Shown here in pieces: positions 23,278 through 31,083 of a DNA stretch of 36,011 nucleotides; position 1 is the stretch's first letter; every line of letters begins with the position of its first letter. Source of the DNA: a virus; the IMG/VR virus record IMGVR_UViG_3300024518_002040, positions 1 to 36,011 of that record; one strand, 5' to 3'. The notes beneath the pieces were generated by a model that worked only from the letters and a program-made list of their open reading frames with translations, ran no database searches and was not told where the DNA came from. A program made the position numbers and the translations under genes.

Positions 23278-23906
23278 TACAGGATCGCTTTTCTAACGTA
23301 GAAGGCGTCGCCCCATCCGAAGGATTCGATAAGATCGGTTTCAACTCGTTCGTAGTCGGTGAGGAAAGCATCAATCTCTTCCAGAAGGGCGCAGTCTTCG
23401 TATAAGCGTTGAACATTAACCTCGGTATAGATGTAGTCAAACCCTGTCAGGAGCCCGCCAAGCCCCTTCAGGGCTAGTAGCTCGGCTCCTTGGATGTCGA
23501 GGTTGACGAAGTTGACAGTTTCCGGTACCTCATGCTTTGACACCAGATCATAAAGACTTTCAGTGCGACGAGTCTCCGTGTCGACGTAATGGACTTCCGG
23601 GTGGGCCGTCTTATGGGTGCCTAGTTCTAGGATTGAAGAACTCTGCCCGTTATTAGCGATATTGAATGAGACTTCCTGCCCGCTGGTGTCACTCACGACA
23701 GCCGTGATGACGTGCTGGTTCAGGTCGGCAGACAACGAAGCTGTCAGTTTTTCAGCAATCTCCGTGTTTGCTTCCACCCAGTAGACGGGGATGTCACCGA
23801 AGATGCCGTAGGAGGAAAGTTCCTCTGCCTCGTGCGCTCCAACGTGGAGGATTCCCCCCACCTTCATGTCATACTTTTCATTCAACGATTCGATGGTAAT
23901 CAACAT
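23277..23906 (-). CDS. Second FkbM-family methyltransferase
   Basis: A 209-residue protein from ATG 23906, which overlaps the preceding stop (TAATG). The frame extends 21 bp further upstream into the fucosyltransferase-like gene. HVGAHEAEE (21-29) replaces the usual motif I (DIGAN) as in some FkbM proteins. VYWVEANTEI and VNLDIQGAELLALKG (135-149) match the family. It probably methylates sugars. It is only distantly related to the FkbM protein at 20629, so it is not a recent duplication. Confidence 0.75.
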   Translation of the reverse strand: MLITIESLNEKYDMKVGGILHVGAHEAEELSSYGIFGDIPVYWVEANTEIAEKLTASLSADLNQHVITAVVSDTSGQEVSFNIANNGQSSSILELGTHKTAHPEVHYVDTETRRTESLYDLVSKHEVPETVNFVNLDIQGAELLALKGLGGLLTGFDYIYTEVNVQRLYEDCALLEEIDAFLTDYERVETDLIESFGWGDAFYVRKAIL

Positions 23907-24700
23907 TATACTTTTACCTCTGTCCAATGTTCAGGAATGCCTTCACGCCAAGGCGTCCCAGCTAGGGCTGGTCCCCACCAAACGGAAGGGTAGTAGGCGT
24001 GCATGTTCTCGGCAAGATATGCACCCCACCAAGAGAAGGTGGAGTTGGCGATGATATGTTGGTCACAGTTCATCATGGAGAAAAGATCAAGCCAGTCTGT
24101 AGGCTCTCCAATTCTGTCGCACACTTCTACAGGGCGCGCTGTTCCTTCGACGAACTCCACGTTTCCCTCGTCGAGCACGGCAGCGTACACCGCATCGTCA
24201 TGTTCCCACATATTTCGAACGGCTGGGATGTCGTCCGAAAACACGAAGAACTTGGTGTCAGGTGCCAAATCCAGTACCCTCTCCATAGCCCCCTGATAGT
24301 AGGTCTTAGACGGAACGGGAAAGCTTTCCGGGTGGTTCAGATAGTCCCCCATTCGGTAATGTACCGAACAGGTGTCGTCTCGTTCGTTCACCTCGGGAAG
24401 ATACTCGGCCTGACGGACTATCGCCTCAGGTGAGGGCTGGAACATGTTCCAAACGTCATACTCTAGGCCATCCCAGTGGTGAAGCTCCTGATAGTATAAG
24501 GTCTTTCCGTCGGCAACCGGCCCTTTAGGGGCTTCAAAGAAGCGGTCGGGTACGCTGAAGAAAGGGCGGTATTCCCAATCGCTCTTAATTGAGAGAGATC
24601 CATTGGTTTTTGTGGCTTGCCCGTACTGCCAAGCGATCTGCCAAAGCTGATTGCCTAGTCGTCCGTTTCTTTCCAGCCACTCGTAAGTAAAGGTTGCCAT
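23906..24700 (-). CDS. Family 11 (alpha-1,2-fucosyltransferase-like) glycosyltransferase
   Basis: A 264-residue protein with all GT11 hallmarks: GRLGNQLW (13-20), HYRMGDY (114-120, the HxRRxD motif), FSDD (154-157) and IIANSTFSWWGAYL (216-229). Family members transfer fucose from GDP-L-fucose. Because the cassette also encodes a GDP-mannose 3,5-epimerase, the donor here may instead be GDP-L-galactose, which differs from GDP-fucose only by a 6-hydroxyl. It is preceded by a TATAAT box, so an internal promoter may boost this gene and those after it. Confidence 0.85.
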   Translation of the reverse strand: MATFTYEWLERNGRLGNQLWQIAWQYGQATKTNGSLSIKSDWEYRPFFSVPDRFFEAPKGPVADGKTLYYQELHHWDGLEYDVWNMFQPSPEAIVRQAEYLPEVNERDDTCSVHYRMGDYLNHPESFPVPSKTYYQGAMERVLDLAPDTKFFVFSDDIPAVRNMWEHDDAVYAAVLDEGNVEFVEGTARPVEVCDRIGEPTDWLDLFSMMNCDQHIIANSTFSWWGAYLAENMHAYYPSVWWGPALAGTPWREGIPEHWTEVKV

Positions 24701-24729
24701 CTTAGAGCTTTCCAGCGAGGATTAAAATC

Positions 24730-24735
24730 ATTATA
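24730..24735 (-). promoter_or_regulatory. Internal TATAAT box in the glycan cassette
   Basis: A perfect TATAAT lies on the minus strand directly after the stop codon (24738-24736) of the preceding glycosyltransferase gene, 29 bp before the next ATG. The -35 (TTCCAT at 18-bp spacing) is poor. This is the only gap between overlapping genes in the cassette. Confidence 0.45.
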
Positions 24736-25449
24736 TCAAACCGAACCCGTGTTATGGAACCTGTCGAGAGCCAATCGAACCATCTTCTCTTTGTCTCCGA
24801 TAGCGGCTTCATACTCGGCATAAAGTTGCCGGTTGTCTGTAATCATGGGCTGGTGCCAAGTGGTTGCAATGGGGGCTGGATGCCAGAGATGTATGGCGTA
24901 TCCGAAGGGAACTCGTTCGTGTGGGCCGAGTAGGGTGTCGGCTGCAAGTCTGAAAGCGTTGTCTTCGTAACCCCACCCCTCAAACCTTTCGTCGTATCCG
25001 CCCATGGCATGAAGGTCATCCTTCTCCATTATTACTTGCCCTGCCCAAGAAGTAATACGATGTTCGTAGGTGATGTCGTCTGGATGTAGAGCGAAGCCGG
25101 GGATCTGATCGAGTACAAACAGGGCGCTCTTCTCGTCCGTGTTGTAGTATCCCATCTCCCCATACGGGAGAACCCAAGGGGCTCCCTCTTTCACCATCTT
25201 AATTCCACGTTCTATGAATGAAGCGCATGGGACAGTGTCAGCATCAGCGAAAACCAGAAAATCACCCGAGGCAAGCTTCGCCCCATAGTTTCTACTACCA
25301 CCCCGACAGAAAGACTTCTTCTCGTTGTCAGCTAAGATTAGTTCAGCATCAGGCAGGATCTCCCTATACCGTTGGGTTATCCACTCAAGGATGCGGGTTC
25401 TGTAACGATCTCCGGTATCCCTCCACGGGATAACGACAGATATACTCAC
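24736..25449 (-). CDS. Glycosyltransferase, GT2/GT7-C type
   Basis: A 237-residue GT-A protein from the GTG at 25449, in a GTGA overlap with the previous gene; the frame from 25518 is inside that gene. It has VVIPWRD near the N-terminus, FADADT (67-72) for nucleotide-sugar and metal binding, and GYDERFEGWGYED (151-163). The last fits the Glyco_transf_7C pattern of galactosyl- and N-acetylgalactosaminyl-transferases. Donor and acceptor remain open. It is the second enzyme of the cassette. Confidence 0.75.
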   Translation of the reverse strand: MSISVVIPWRDTGDRYRTRILEWITQRYREILPDAELILADNEKKSFCRGGSRNYGAKLASGDFLVFADADTVPCASFIERGIKMVKEGAPWVLPYGEMGYYNTDEKSALFVLDQIPGFALHPDDITYEHRITSWAGQVIMEKDDLHAMGGYDERFEGWGYEDNAFRLAADTLLGPHERVPFGYAIHLWHPAPIATTWHQPMITDNRQLYAEYEAAIGDKEKMVRLALDRFHNTGSV

Positions 25450-26003
25450 GCCCTTTCCTCGCTGATCTTTGCTAGATCCTCGGCGTTCTTGCCCTCGCCT
25501 GATAGCCTGTACTCCCACAGGCGCTTACGTACGGCCATGAACTTAGCACCGGCATCTAGTAACTTCAACCAAAGTTGCCAGTCCTCATATACACCTTCGA
25601 GTGGGAACCCTCCGACGTCGCGGACCATTTGCACTTTGACGCAAGCCGTCACTGGAATAGTGTTGCCAATGCGAAGCATGTCTGGATTGAAGTCAGTGTC
25701 GGGGATTCCCAGAAAGTCCCGCTCACACCATGTATACACGAAATCGAAGTCGTCCAAATAGGGCTGTACGGCTTCATTGTACTGGGGGTACAAAATATCG
25801 TCATCGTCCAAGAAGAGAACCCACTCCGTGTCGACCTTCTCGATTAACTTATTGCGAGTGGCCGCTGGCCCTTCCCTATCATGGTCAATTTGGACAATAT
25901 GATCAGCAAACTCAACCGTCTGGTCCTGCACGGAAGCCTTACACTCGGCCAGCTTTTCGACCCTATCGGATAAGGTCGGAGTAATTACGGTTATGGGTTT
26001 CAT
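25446..26003 (-). CDS. Family 2 glycosyltransferase, first gene of the glycan cassette
   Basis: A 185-residue short GT2 enzyme: TVITPTLSDR at the start, then FLDDDD (64-69) as the acidic nucleotide-binding motif, and WQLWLKLLDAG later. GPAATRNKLI (45-54) is the usual helix before it. It is shorter than most GT2 enzymes (about 230-300), so it may represent a minimal catalytic domain. AGGAT precedes the ATG by 8 nt. All downstream cassette genes follow with short or no gaps. Confidence 0.75.
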   Translation of the reverse strand: MKPITVITPTLSDRVEKLAECKASVQDQTVEFADHIVQIDHDREGPAATRNKLIEKVDTEWVLFLDDDDILYPQYNEAVQPYLDDFDFVYTWCERDFLGIPDTDFNPDMLRIGNTIPVTACVKVQMVRDVGGFPLEGVYEDWQLWLKLLDAGAKFMAVRKRLWEYRLSGEGKNAEDLAKISEERA

Positions 26004-26082
26004 GGAGATTTATCCTATCAACGATATTAAAGATTTAGCCCAAGGGGGAGTCTACTTGGAAGTAAGCCCACTCGACGCTTCA

Positions 26083-26430
26083 TCAAGCCTGCCGGGGAAT
26101 CATATATACCTGTATGGCGGAAGCAGCTAGCCAGACGTAAACCATCTCCAGCCAGTGGTTAGGGGTAAAGAAAAAGAGGCTCAACGAGGTGACCCCGAAG
26201 GCTACCCATATCCCCACGCAAAATTCACAACCAATCAGGTAGGCAGCCCAATATCGGAAACCAGAGTCCCGAAGATCATCATTAGGCATCCTAAGAAGAT
26301 AAAGTTGTAGATTCTCTCGAAGACGATCAGAAATACTGTCAGTCGAAATGAGTCTCGCAACGCGAGAGGTGACAAGGCCAACGAGTACCGATAATACGAC
26401 AAGGCTAAGAAGGCCGGTAGAAACGTCCAT
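26083..26430 (-). CDS. DUF1360-like membrane protein
   Basis: A 115-residue protein with three probable membrane segments, at about residues 5-25, 62-85 and 88-108. Between them are the charged stretch RLISTDSISDRLRENL and the motif YLIGCEFCVGIWVAF. Membrane proteins with an R-x-DxISDxLR block and a C-x-x-C-x-x-W block are grouped as DUF1360 and occur in actinobacteria and phages; their function is unknown. The gene overlaps the HNH gene upstream by 26 bp. Confidence 0.65.
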   Translation of the reverse strand: MDVSTGLLSLVVLSVLVGLVTSRVARLISTDSISDRLRENLQLYLLRMPNDDLRDSGFRYWAAYLIGCEFCVGIWVAFGVTSLSLFFFTPNHWLEMVYVWLAASAIQVYMIPRQA

Positions 26431-26842
26431 ATCGCATTAGTGTACACTGTACTATCTTCGGATCATCCTTAGCTGTTCCGCATGCTCCACAAAGGCATGA
26501 CCAGTTACCTCGTTGGATAAACAGAATGGATTCGTGTTGATGGACTTCCATGTACCCTAATATCGTGTTCCTGCGCTCTTGACAGTAGCGGCTGCGCTTG
26601 AAGGCATCGCCATATGTTCTGCCTTTATAAGAGTTACATGCGTAACAGGATAAAACGAGATTCGACAGGCCCGAAGTCCCGCCCAAAGCCAGAGGATCAT
26701 AGTGATCCAATGTCATTTGACGGCTTCGGATGCCTGTCTCAAAGAGCACTTCACAGTAATAGCAGTTAGGTCCATGAATGTCGAGCAGCTTGTTGTAGAG
26801 AACCTTACGTCGTCTACTGCTTGGTCTGCTTTGCTTCAGCAA
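26405..26842 (-). CDS. HNH endonuclease
   Basis: A 145-residue protein with CYYC (27-30), LDHYDPLALGG (45-55) and NLVLSCYACNSYKG (61-74). That is the standard zinc-stabilised HNH core, with His47, Asn61 and the second Cys pair (66-69). A possible second Cys cluster (CLCGAC) lies near the C-terminus. The start codon is TTG at 26842 because a stop lies just upstream in frame; the gene may otherwise begin internally. It sits just after recA, a typical place for free-standing homing endonucleases. Confidence 0.8.
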   Translation of the reverse strand: MLKQSRPSSRRRKVLYNKLLDIHGPNCYYCEVLFETGIRSRQMTLDHYDPLALGGTSGLSNLVLSCYACNSYKGRTYGDAFKRSRYCQERRNTILGYMEVHQHESILFIQRGNWSCLCGACGTAKDDPKIVQCTLMRYGRFYRPS

Positions 26843-26871
26843 GACTCATCCGCTATTACCATAACTACATT

Positions 26872-27855
26872 CTAGCTCTTGCTCCATTCTAGGATGGCTG
26901 AGCGTAGCTCTTCGGCATACTGTGTATTATTCTTGACGAACTCGATAGCAGCAGGTCTTCCTTGCCCCATCTTCTCTCCATCGCTCGTGGCGTACCAAGC
27001 CCCCGACTTGTTCACAACCCCCGATTCGACTCCCAAATCAACGAGAGCCGCTTCATTGATGAAGCCATGACCGTACAGTAAATCTACTTTAGCGGTACGA
27101 AATGGAGGGGCAACCTTATTCTTAATTATCTTCACATCAACTTCGTTGCCGCTAGCCAAATCGGTTTCCTTATCCTTGGTCTGGCCTCGACGCCTGATGT
27201 CTATGCGGATAGACGAATAGAACTTCATGGCACGTCCACCGGGGGTGACCTCCGGGGAGCCAAACATCACGCCAATCTTTTCACGAATCTGATTCGTAAA
27301 CACGACGATGGTTTTTGTCTTATTCACATTACTAGTGATCTTGCGGAGAGCCTGTGACATCATGCGTGGATGGAGACCAACGTGACTGTCCCCCATCTCA
27401 CCTTTCAACTCGGCAAGCGGAGTTAGGGCGGCAACAGAATCAACCACTACGACTGAGAAGCCTCCAGACCCCACAAGCTCGTCAACGATTTCGAGGGCCT
27501 GCTCACCATAATCTGGCTGGGAGATAAACATCTCGTCGACATCTACTCCAAGGTTGCGCGCATATTCCGGATCAAGTGCATGCTCGACGTCAACAAACGC
27601 TACGGTTCCGCCATCCTTCTGTGCTTGAGCAAGCACATGGAGACAGAAAGTAGACTTGCCAGAAGATTCCGGACCAAACACTTCCACAATCCTACCCTTG
27701 GGTAGACCGCCAACCCCGAGCGCCATGTCAATGGCAGCGTTGCCGGTGGAGATTACCTCCACCTTCATTTCGGCCTTGTCTCCCATCTTCATGATAGAAG
27801 TTTCACCGTACTTCTTGTGAATCACTTCTACTGCATTGTCGACTTCTTTAGACAT
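26872..27855 (-). CDS. recA: RecA recombinase
   Basis: A 327-residue RecA, close to full bacterial length (about 330-350) but with a very short C-terminal tail. Walker A is GPESSGKST (61-69). [12 protein letters not shown] (Walker B), [29 protein letters not shown] (loop L1/L2 region) and [12 protein letters not shown] are all conserved. It binds single-stranded DNA, drives strand exchange and stimulates LexA-type cleavage. The ATG has AAAGAAG upstream and an extended -10-like TGG-TACAGT at 27891-27883. It probably supports phage recombination-dependent replication alongside the Rad52-like protein. Confidence 0.96.
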   Translation of the reverse strand: MSKEVDNAVEVIHKKYGETSIMKMGDKAEMKVEVISTGNAAIDMALGVGGLPKGRIVEVFGPESSGKSTFCLHVLAQAQKDGGTVAFVDVEHALDPEYARNLGVDVDEMFISQPDYGEQALEIVDELVGSGGFSVVVVDSVAALTPLAELKGEMGDSHVGLHPRMMSQALRKITSNVNKTKTIVVFTNQIREKIGVMFGSPEVTPGGRAMKFYSSIRIDIRRRGQTKDKETDLASGNEVDVKIIKNKVAPPFRTAKVDLLYGHGFINEAALVDLGVESGVVNKSGAWYATSDGEKMGQGRPAAIEFVKNNTQYAEELRSAILEWSKS

Positions 27856-27882
27856 AGGCTTCTTTCGTTTGAGTAGGTGTCC

Positions 27883-27891
27883 ACTGTACCA
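27883..27891 (-). promoter_or_regulatory. Extended -10 upstream of recA
   Basis: TGG-TACAGT on the minus strand, about 28 nt before the ATG of recA. It lies in the 59-bp gap after the lipoprotein gene. No SOS-box palindrome was seen near it. Confidence 0.35.
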
Positions 27892-27914
27892 AAAGGAGGC
27901 ACCATCCCTGAACG

Positions 27915-28274
27915 TTACTTTGTGACCTTACCCCAGCTACTATCGCCTGTGTGGACGCCATCTTCAAAGTAGAAGGAGGTCCACTGATAGCAGCCATTCT
28001 CCTCCCATGTCTGCTCCCACGAATAGGTCGAACGGGTGACAGAGGGTGCCTCGTAGAGATTGATGGTGTACGACCATAAGAGATCAAGTTCTTTCCCTAG
28101 GGTGCCCTCAACCTGCTCCAGAGTCATGCCCTCTCGGACCTTCAAATACTCTGACTCAGCAATCCAGTCACATCCCCTCGCAACCCAATCGGGTTCAACG
28201 GGAGGGGGTGGCGGTTGGCAAGCCGTCAAACTAATGGCGACTGCCGCTACGGCTGTTGCAAGAACCTTTATCAT
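27915..28274 (-). CDS. Small lipoprotein with SmpA/BLIP-like domain
   Basis: A 119-residue protein with a signal peptide ending in the lipobox LTAC (Cys19), then a Pro-rich linker (PPPPPVEP). A C-terminal domain (about 40-119) starts with [14 protein letters not shown], a pattern of the SmpA/OmlA and beta-lactamase-inhibitor-like fold, with YSWEQ, two Cys and a FEDGVH turn. It would be lipid-anchored outside the membrane. Phage lipoproteins of Gram-positive hosts can block superinfection by binding tape-measure or receptor proteins; that role here is inference. The start is supported by TTGAAA (28310-28305), a 17-bp spacer and TAGGAT 7 nt before the ATG. Confidence 0.7.
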   Translation of the reverse strand: MIKVLATAVAAVAISLTACQPPPPPVEPDWVARGCDWIAESEYLKVREGMTLEQVEGTLGKELDLLWSYTINLYEAPSVTRSTYSWEQTWEENGCYQWTSFYFEDGVHTGDSSWGKVTK

Positions 28275-28281
28275 GTCAACA

Positions 28282-28310
28282 ATCCTACACCATCAATCTA
28301 CGATTTTCAA
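28282..28310 (-). promoter_or_regulatory. Promoter for leaderless lipoprotein gene
   Basis: On the minus strand TTGAAA at 28310-28305, then a 17-bp spacer, then TAGGAT at 28287-28282. The ATG follows after 7 nt. This is the best -35/-10 pair seen in the window and lies partly within the end of the HNH gene. Confidence 0.55.
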
Positions 28311-28897
28311 TCGACTACGTTATCGAGCACCGGATAGCGATAGTCAATGAACCGGGCGTGCTTGGAACAGTTGCATGATCGGCAGAGAGGCTGGACGTTC
28401 CAGATCCAGTTTGTACCACCTAAGCTGAGAGGCACGATGTGATCGGGGCCAAGGTTCTCTGTAGTACCACATGCGAGACATTTGCCTCCGTAGAACTCAA
28501 TCAAGTCTCGTAGCTCGTCAGCGGTGAAAGAACCGGGTGCTCCATCGACAGCAGCTTGACGCTTGTGAACGTAAGCTTTTACGACGCTGGGGTCTTCTTT
28601 GTACTTTGCTCGCCTCTTGGCGTTCACCTTGTCGCGATTCTTGCGACGGTACTCACGCTGACGTTCCAGTTCCTTCTCCCTAAACTCGGGATCTTTTTTG
28701 AACTTCTTGCGAGCTGCCGCGTTGAGATTCTGTCTAGTTTGAGGTGACGGTTTGTATTTGTATCCACGCCTTTTTCTGCGACGTTTGGTGTCTATGCCAT
28801 AACAAGGCTTGCAACGGGGCCGGTAGCCTCCGATACCACTGTTCTCATAGAACTCAGAGAATGACTTCTCCACCCCGCATTCTTTGCAAACCTTCAC
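28307..28897 (-). CDS. HNH endonuclease with N-terminal zinc knuckle
   Basis: A 196-residue protein from the GTG at 28897, chosen because TGA-TATATT ends 7 nt upstream; a TTG at 28906 is the other option. A zinc knuckle (CKEC at 4-7, CKPC at 29-32) is followed by a very basic helical spacer. The HNH domain has CLAC (140-143), DHIVPLSLGG (152-161) and NVQPLCRSCN (167-176). This layout is common in phage homing endonucleases. The last codons repeat the end of the reductase gene (DNVVD against DNVVE), which suggests insertion after that gene. Confidence 0.8.
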   Translation of the reverse strand: MKVCKECGVEKSFSEFYENSGIGGYRPRCKPCYGIDTKRRRKRRGYKYKPSPQTRQNLNAAARKKFKKDPEFREKELERQREYRRKNRDKVNAKRRAKYKEDPSVVKAYVHKRQAAVDGAPGSFTADELRDLIEFYGGKCLACGTTENLGPDHIVPLSLGGTNWIWNVQPLCRSCNCSKHARFIDYRYPVLDNVVD

Positions 28898-28904
28898 ACG
28901 GCCC

Positions 28905-28913
28905 AATATATCA
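28905..28913 (-). promoter_or_regulatory. Extended -10 for leaderless HNH gene
   Basis: TGA-TATATT on the minus strand, then 7 nt, then GTG at 28897. It lies in the 33-bp gap after the reductase stop codon. Confidence 0.5.
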
Positions 28914-28930
28914 CATACATCAGAGTCACG

Positions 28931-30985
28931 TTATTCGACTACGTTGTCGTACTCAATCTCAATCAGGCAAGTGTCGTTCTCGCAGAATTTGCTGTCCGTA
29001 GCATCCTGAGCCTTACCCCCGTCATAGACGGCCTTTAGGTTTACCTTCTTTAGGCCACTACGCATCTCTTTCGCTGTTTCTTCAGTGATCGCTTCGAAAG
29101 GAGCCTGAGCGTACCCACCCTCACCCTGTGGAGGAAGGAACGAGATAGTCTTAAACTGTCCAGCCTTAGAGCGTAATAGATGCTTAATCTGATCCCTCTC
29201 GTCCTCACGGAACGTAACAGTCACAGAGACAGCGTTATCTGCCCACCAGCGCTGCGTAAAGGCCGCTAGCTCTGCTTTCTCCCACATGGACACTTCGTGG
29301 TCTGAGCGCATGTCTAGGCCGGTTACAGGGAAGTCCGCCACCACAGTGGAATCCGGGTCGCCAACATCCGGTTCGATAAAGTAGCCAGCCTTTCGGAGAA
29401 CAACCACAATCGGATCGCTCTTATGGAACCTCATGCGACGCAAGAAGATACCGGCGTTCGTCGGCCAGTGAATCCCCGGAGTACACCCAGCGAGAAGCGA
29501 GGTGCTGCCAGCAGGCTTACTCGTGGTAAGCCTAATAGACGTACGTACACCCAACCATTCGGAATACTGCCTGTCCTTTTCTTTAATGTAATCATACCCA
29601 CTAGTATCATACTTTTTAAGAACGTTCCAACCATGTTCCTCGGCAAACTGAGCGGTGCCAGTCTTAGAGACACCGATGCGACGGTTACGAACGATAACCT
29701 CGTTTGTCTCAGGCCACGGAGTGGGAAGTAGTGTTACAGTCTTTGCATAAAGCATTGCTACCTTGCAAGTAGCAAGAAAGTCGTCCAGATCCTCGGCGTT
29801 GTTGATAAACGTTTCCGAAAGGCAACAAAGCTCATGCGATTCTAGAGATATTTCGGCACATGGATTAACGCCCGTTGCCTTTTCGTCAGCAAAATCCGGC
29901 ACATCACCAAGACGACCGTACTCCCGCACAACATCCATCCACACGATACCCGGTTCACCATTCACCGCAATAGAGTCGATGATGTGATCTAGGTTGGAGT
30001 CAACGTCCGCATATACGGAGTTGTTGGAGAGGTGGGACCAACCGTTAGCACCCGTGCGGGCTTTATTCTTCTTAAGGTTCCAGTCCTTCAACGTGACGTA
30101 ATCATCGTCGTCGGCCTCTCCAAGAGCAAGCTCAGCCGAGCGCCTTGCCCCGCCTGCTACGACTGCCTTGCCTATGAGATTCTGGATGTCCACGATGTCA
30201 CGAGAAGTGATTAGCTCACCTTCGCGATCATTCAGGAGCTTGGCAACCATCTTGTGGAGGGCCTTCAAAGGGCCGGGGCCGGAAGCCGTTCCGCCAAACG
30301 TCTTTAATGGAGCCCCCTCTGGTCGGACCTCGCTGTAGTCGAACTTCACGGGGTGTTGGTTGGGTAGGAAATATCCTTCCAATAATCTGCCAACCGACTC
30401 AGCCCAACCCTCTCGGGTGTCAGGGACAACGAAGATTACAGTGTCCCCCTTCGGCTGTTGCAGGGTGATCTTACCGGCCCCACGAGTATCGAATCCTACA
30501 CCGATTCCCCACATGGACATTTCCATGAGGCGCACAAACGGAAGGGTGGCTTCGTATTTGGAGTGAGAAGTGATCTTCTCGGTAGAAAGCCAGCCGCAAT
30601 TATATAAGGGGGCAGAGTTCTGGTCTTCGTTGACCATCTTCGTACCCATCGACCACATACCTCGACCGGGTGGAGTCCACTTGAATACAAATAGGCGCTC
30701 GTAGGCGTCCTCGGCTGCACGTTGCGCCTTGTGGTCGTTCCAAGGGGTGCGACTCCGATGGCACCAGTCTTTTTGCATAGAGAACATACCCTCGATGCAG
30801 CGACGGCATGTTTCGTGCCAACGTTCCTTTGTCCCATCTTCCTTGATTCTGGAGTATTTACTAATGTAGGTAAGCTCTCCTAGAGAAAGACCAGAGTGGA
30901 TTGGGAATCCCCAGTCAATCTTTTTATCAGCATATTTGGACACGAAGTCATCGGAGAGTTTAAACGAGAGGAAGTTAGCAGACAC
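28931..30985 (-). CDS. nrdJ: Adenosylcobalamin-dependent ribonucleotide reductase (class II)
   Basis: A 684-residue monomeric class II reductase similar to the Lactobacillus triphosphate type. Active-site residues: NPCAE (374-378, Cys376 as the thiyl radical site), Cys130 in LYNCGW and Cys387 in the LCC pair for the redox couple, and a C-terminal shuttle pair at Cys668 and Cys673 (FCENDTC). It converts ribonucleotides to deoxyribonucleotides using coenzyme B12 without oxygen, so it needs host cobalamin. The GTG start has AAAGG 5 nt upstream and a TATAAT promoter at 31026. Cosubstrate specificity (NTP or NDP) is not certain. Confidence 0.93.
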   Translation of the reverse strand: MSANFLSFKLSDDFVSKYADKKIDWGFPIHSGLSLGELTYISKYSRIKEDGTKERWHETCRRCIEGMFSMQKDWCHRSRTPWNDHKAQRAAEDAYERLFVFKWTPPGRGMWSMGTKMVNEDQNSAPLYNCGWLSTEKITSHSKYEATLPFVRLMEMSMWGIGVGFDTRGAGKITLQQPKGDTVIFVVPDTREGWAESVGRLLEGYFLPNQHPVKFDYSEVRPEGAPLKTFGGTASGPGPLKALHKMVAKLLNDREGELITSRDIVDIQNLIGKAVVAGGARRSAELALGEADDDDYVTLKDWNLKKNKARTGANGWSHLSNNSVYADVDSNLDHIIDSIAVNGEPGIVWMDVVREYGRLGDVPDFADEKATGVNPCAEISLESHELCCLSETFINNAEDLDDFLATCKVAMLYAKTVTLLPTPWPETNEVIVRNRRIGVSKTGTAQFAEEHGWNVLKKYDTSGYDYIKEKDRQYSEWLGVRTSIRLTTSKPAGSTSLLAGCTPGIHWPTNAGIFLRRMRFHKSDPIVVVLRKAGYFIEPDVGDPDSTVVADFPVTGLDMRSDHEVSMWEKAELAAFTQRWWADNAVSVTVTFREDERDQIKHLLRSKAGQFKTISFLPPQGEGGYAQAPFEAITEETAKEMRSGLKKVNLKAVYDGGKAQDATDSKFCENDTCLIEIEYDNVVE

Positions 30986-31020
30986 GGAAACCTTTAGGAT
31001 CGAAGTTTGGGTAAGTAATA

Positions 31021-31083
31021 ATTATAGCCGAAGAGTTCTTCGGTTTTGGCTAACTCTCCGAGTTAGTATGGTATACTGGAGAG
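31021..31083. promoter_or_regulatory. Divergent control region with two inverted repeats
   Basis: Minus-strand TATAAT at 31026-31021 faces the reductase gene. Plus-strand TGG-TATACT at 31069-31077 faces the 57-residue gene, with the ATG 6 nt after it. Between them are CCGAAG/CTTCGG (31028-31043) and the perfect 7-bp repeat CTAACTC/GAGTTAG (31050-31066). The repeats are likely operators or RNA hairpins shared by the two genes. No match to a known NrdR box or actinobacterial LexA box was seen. Confidence 0.55.

Noticed and set aside
26433-26450. AGTGTACACT palindrome as an operator
   Set aside because: It lies inside the HNH coding sequence and has no matching site elsewhere that I can see, so it may be chance.
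31028-31043. CCGAAG hairpin followed by TTTT as a plus-strand terminator
   Set aside because: No plus-strand gene ends upstream; its place between two divergent promoters favours a regulatory site.
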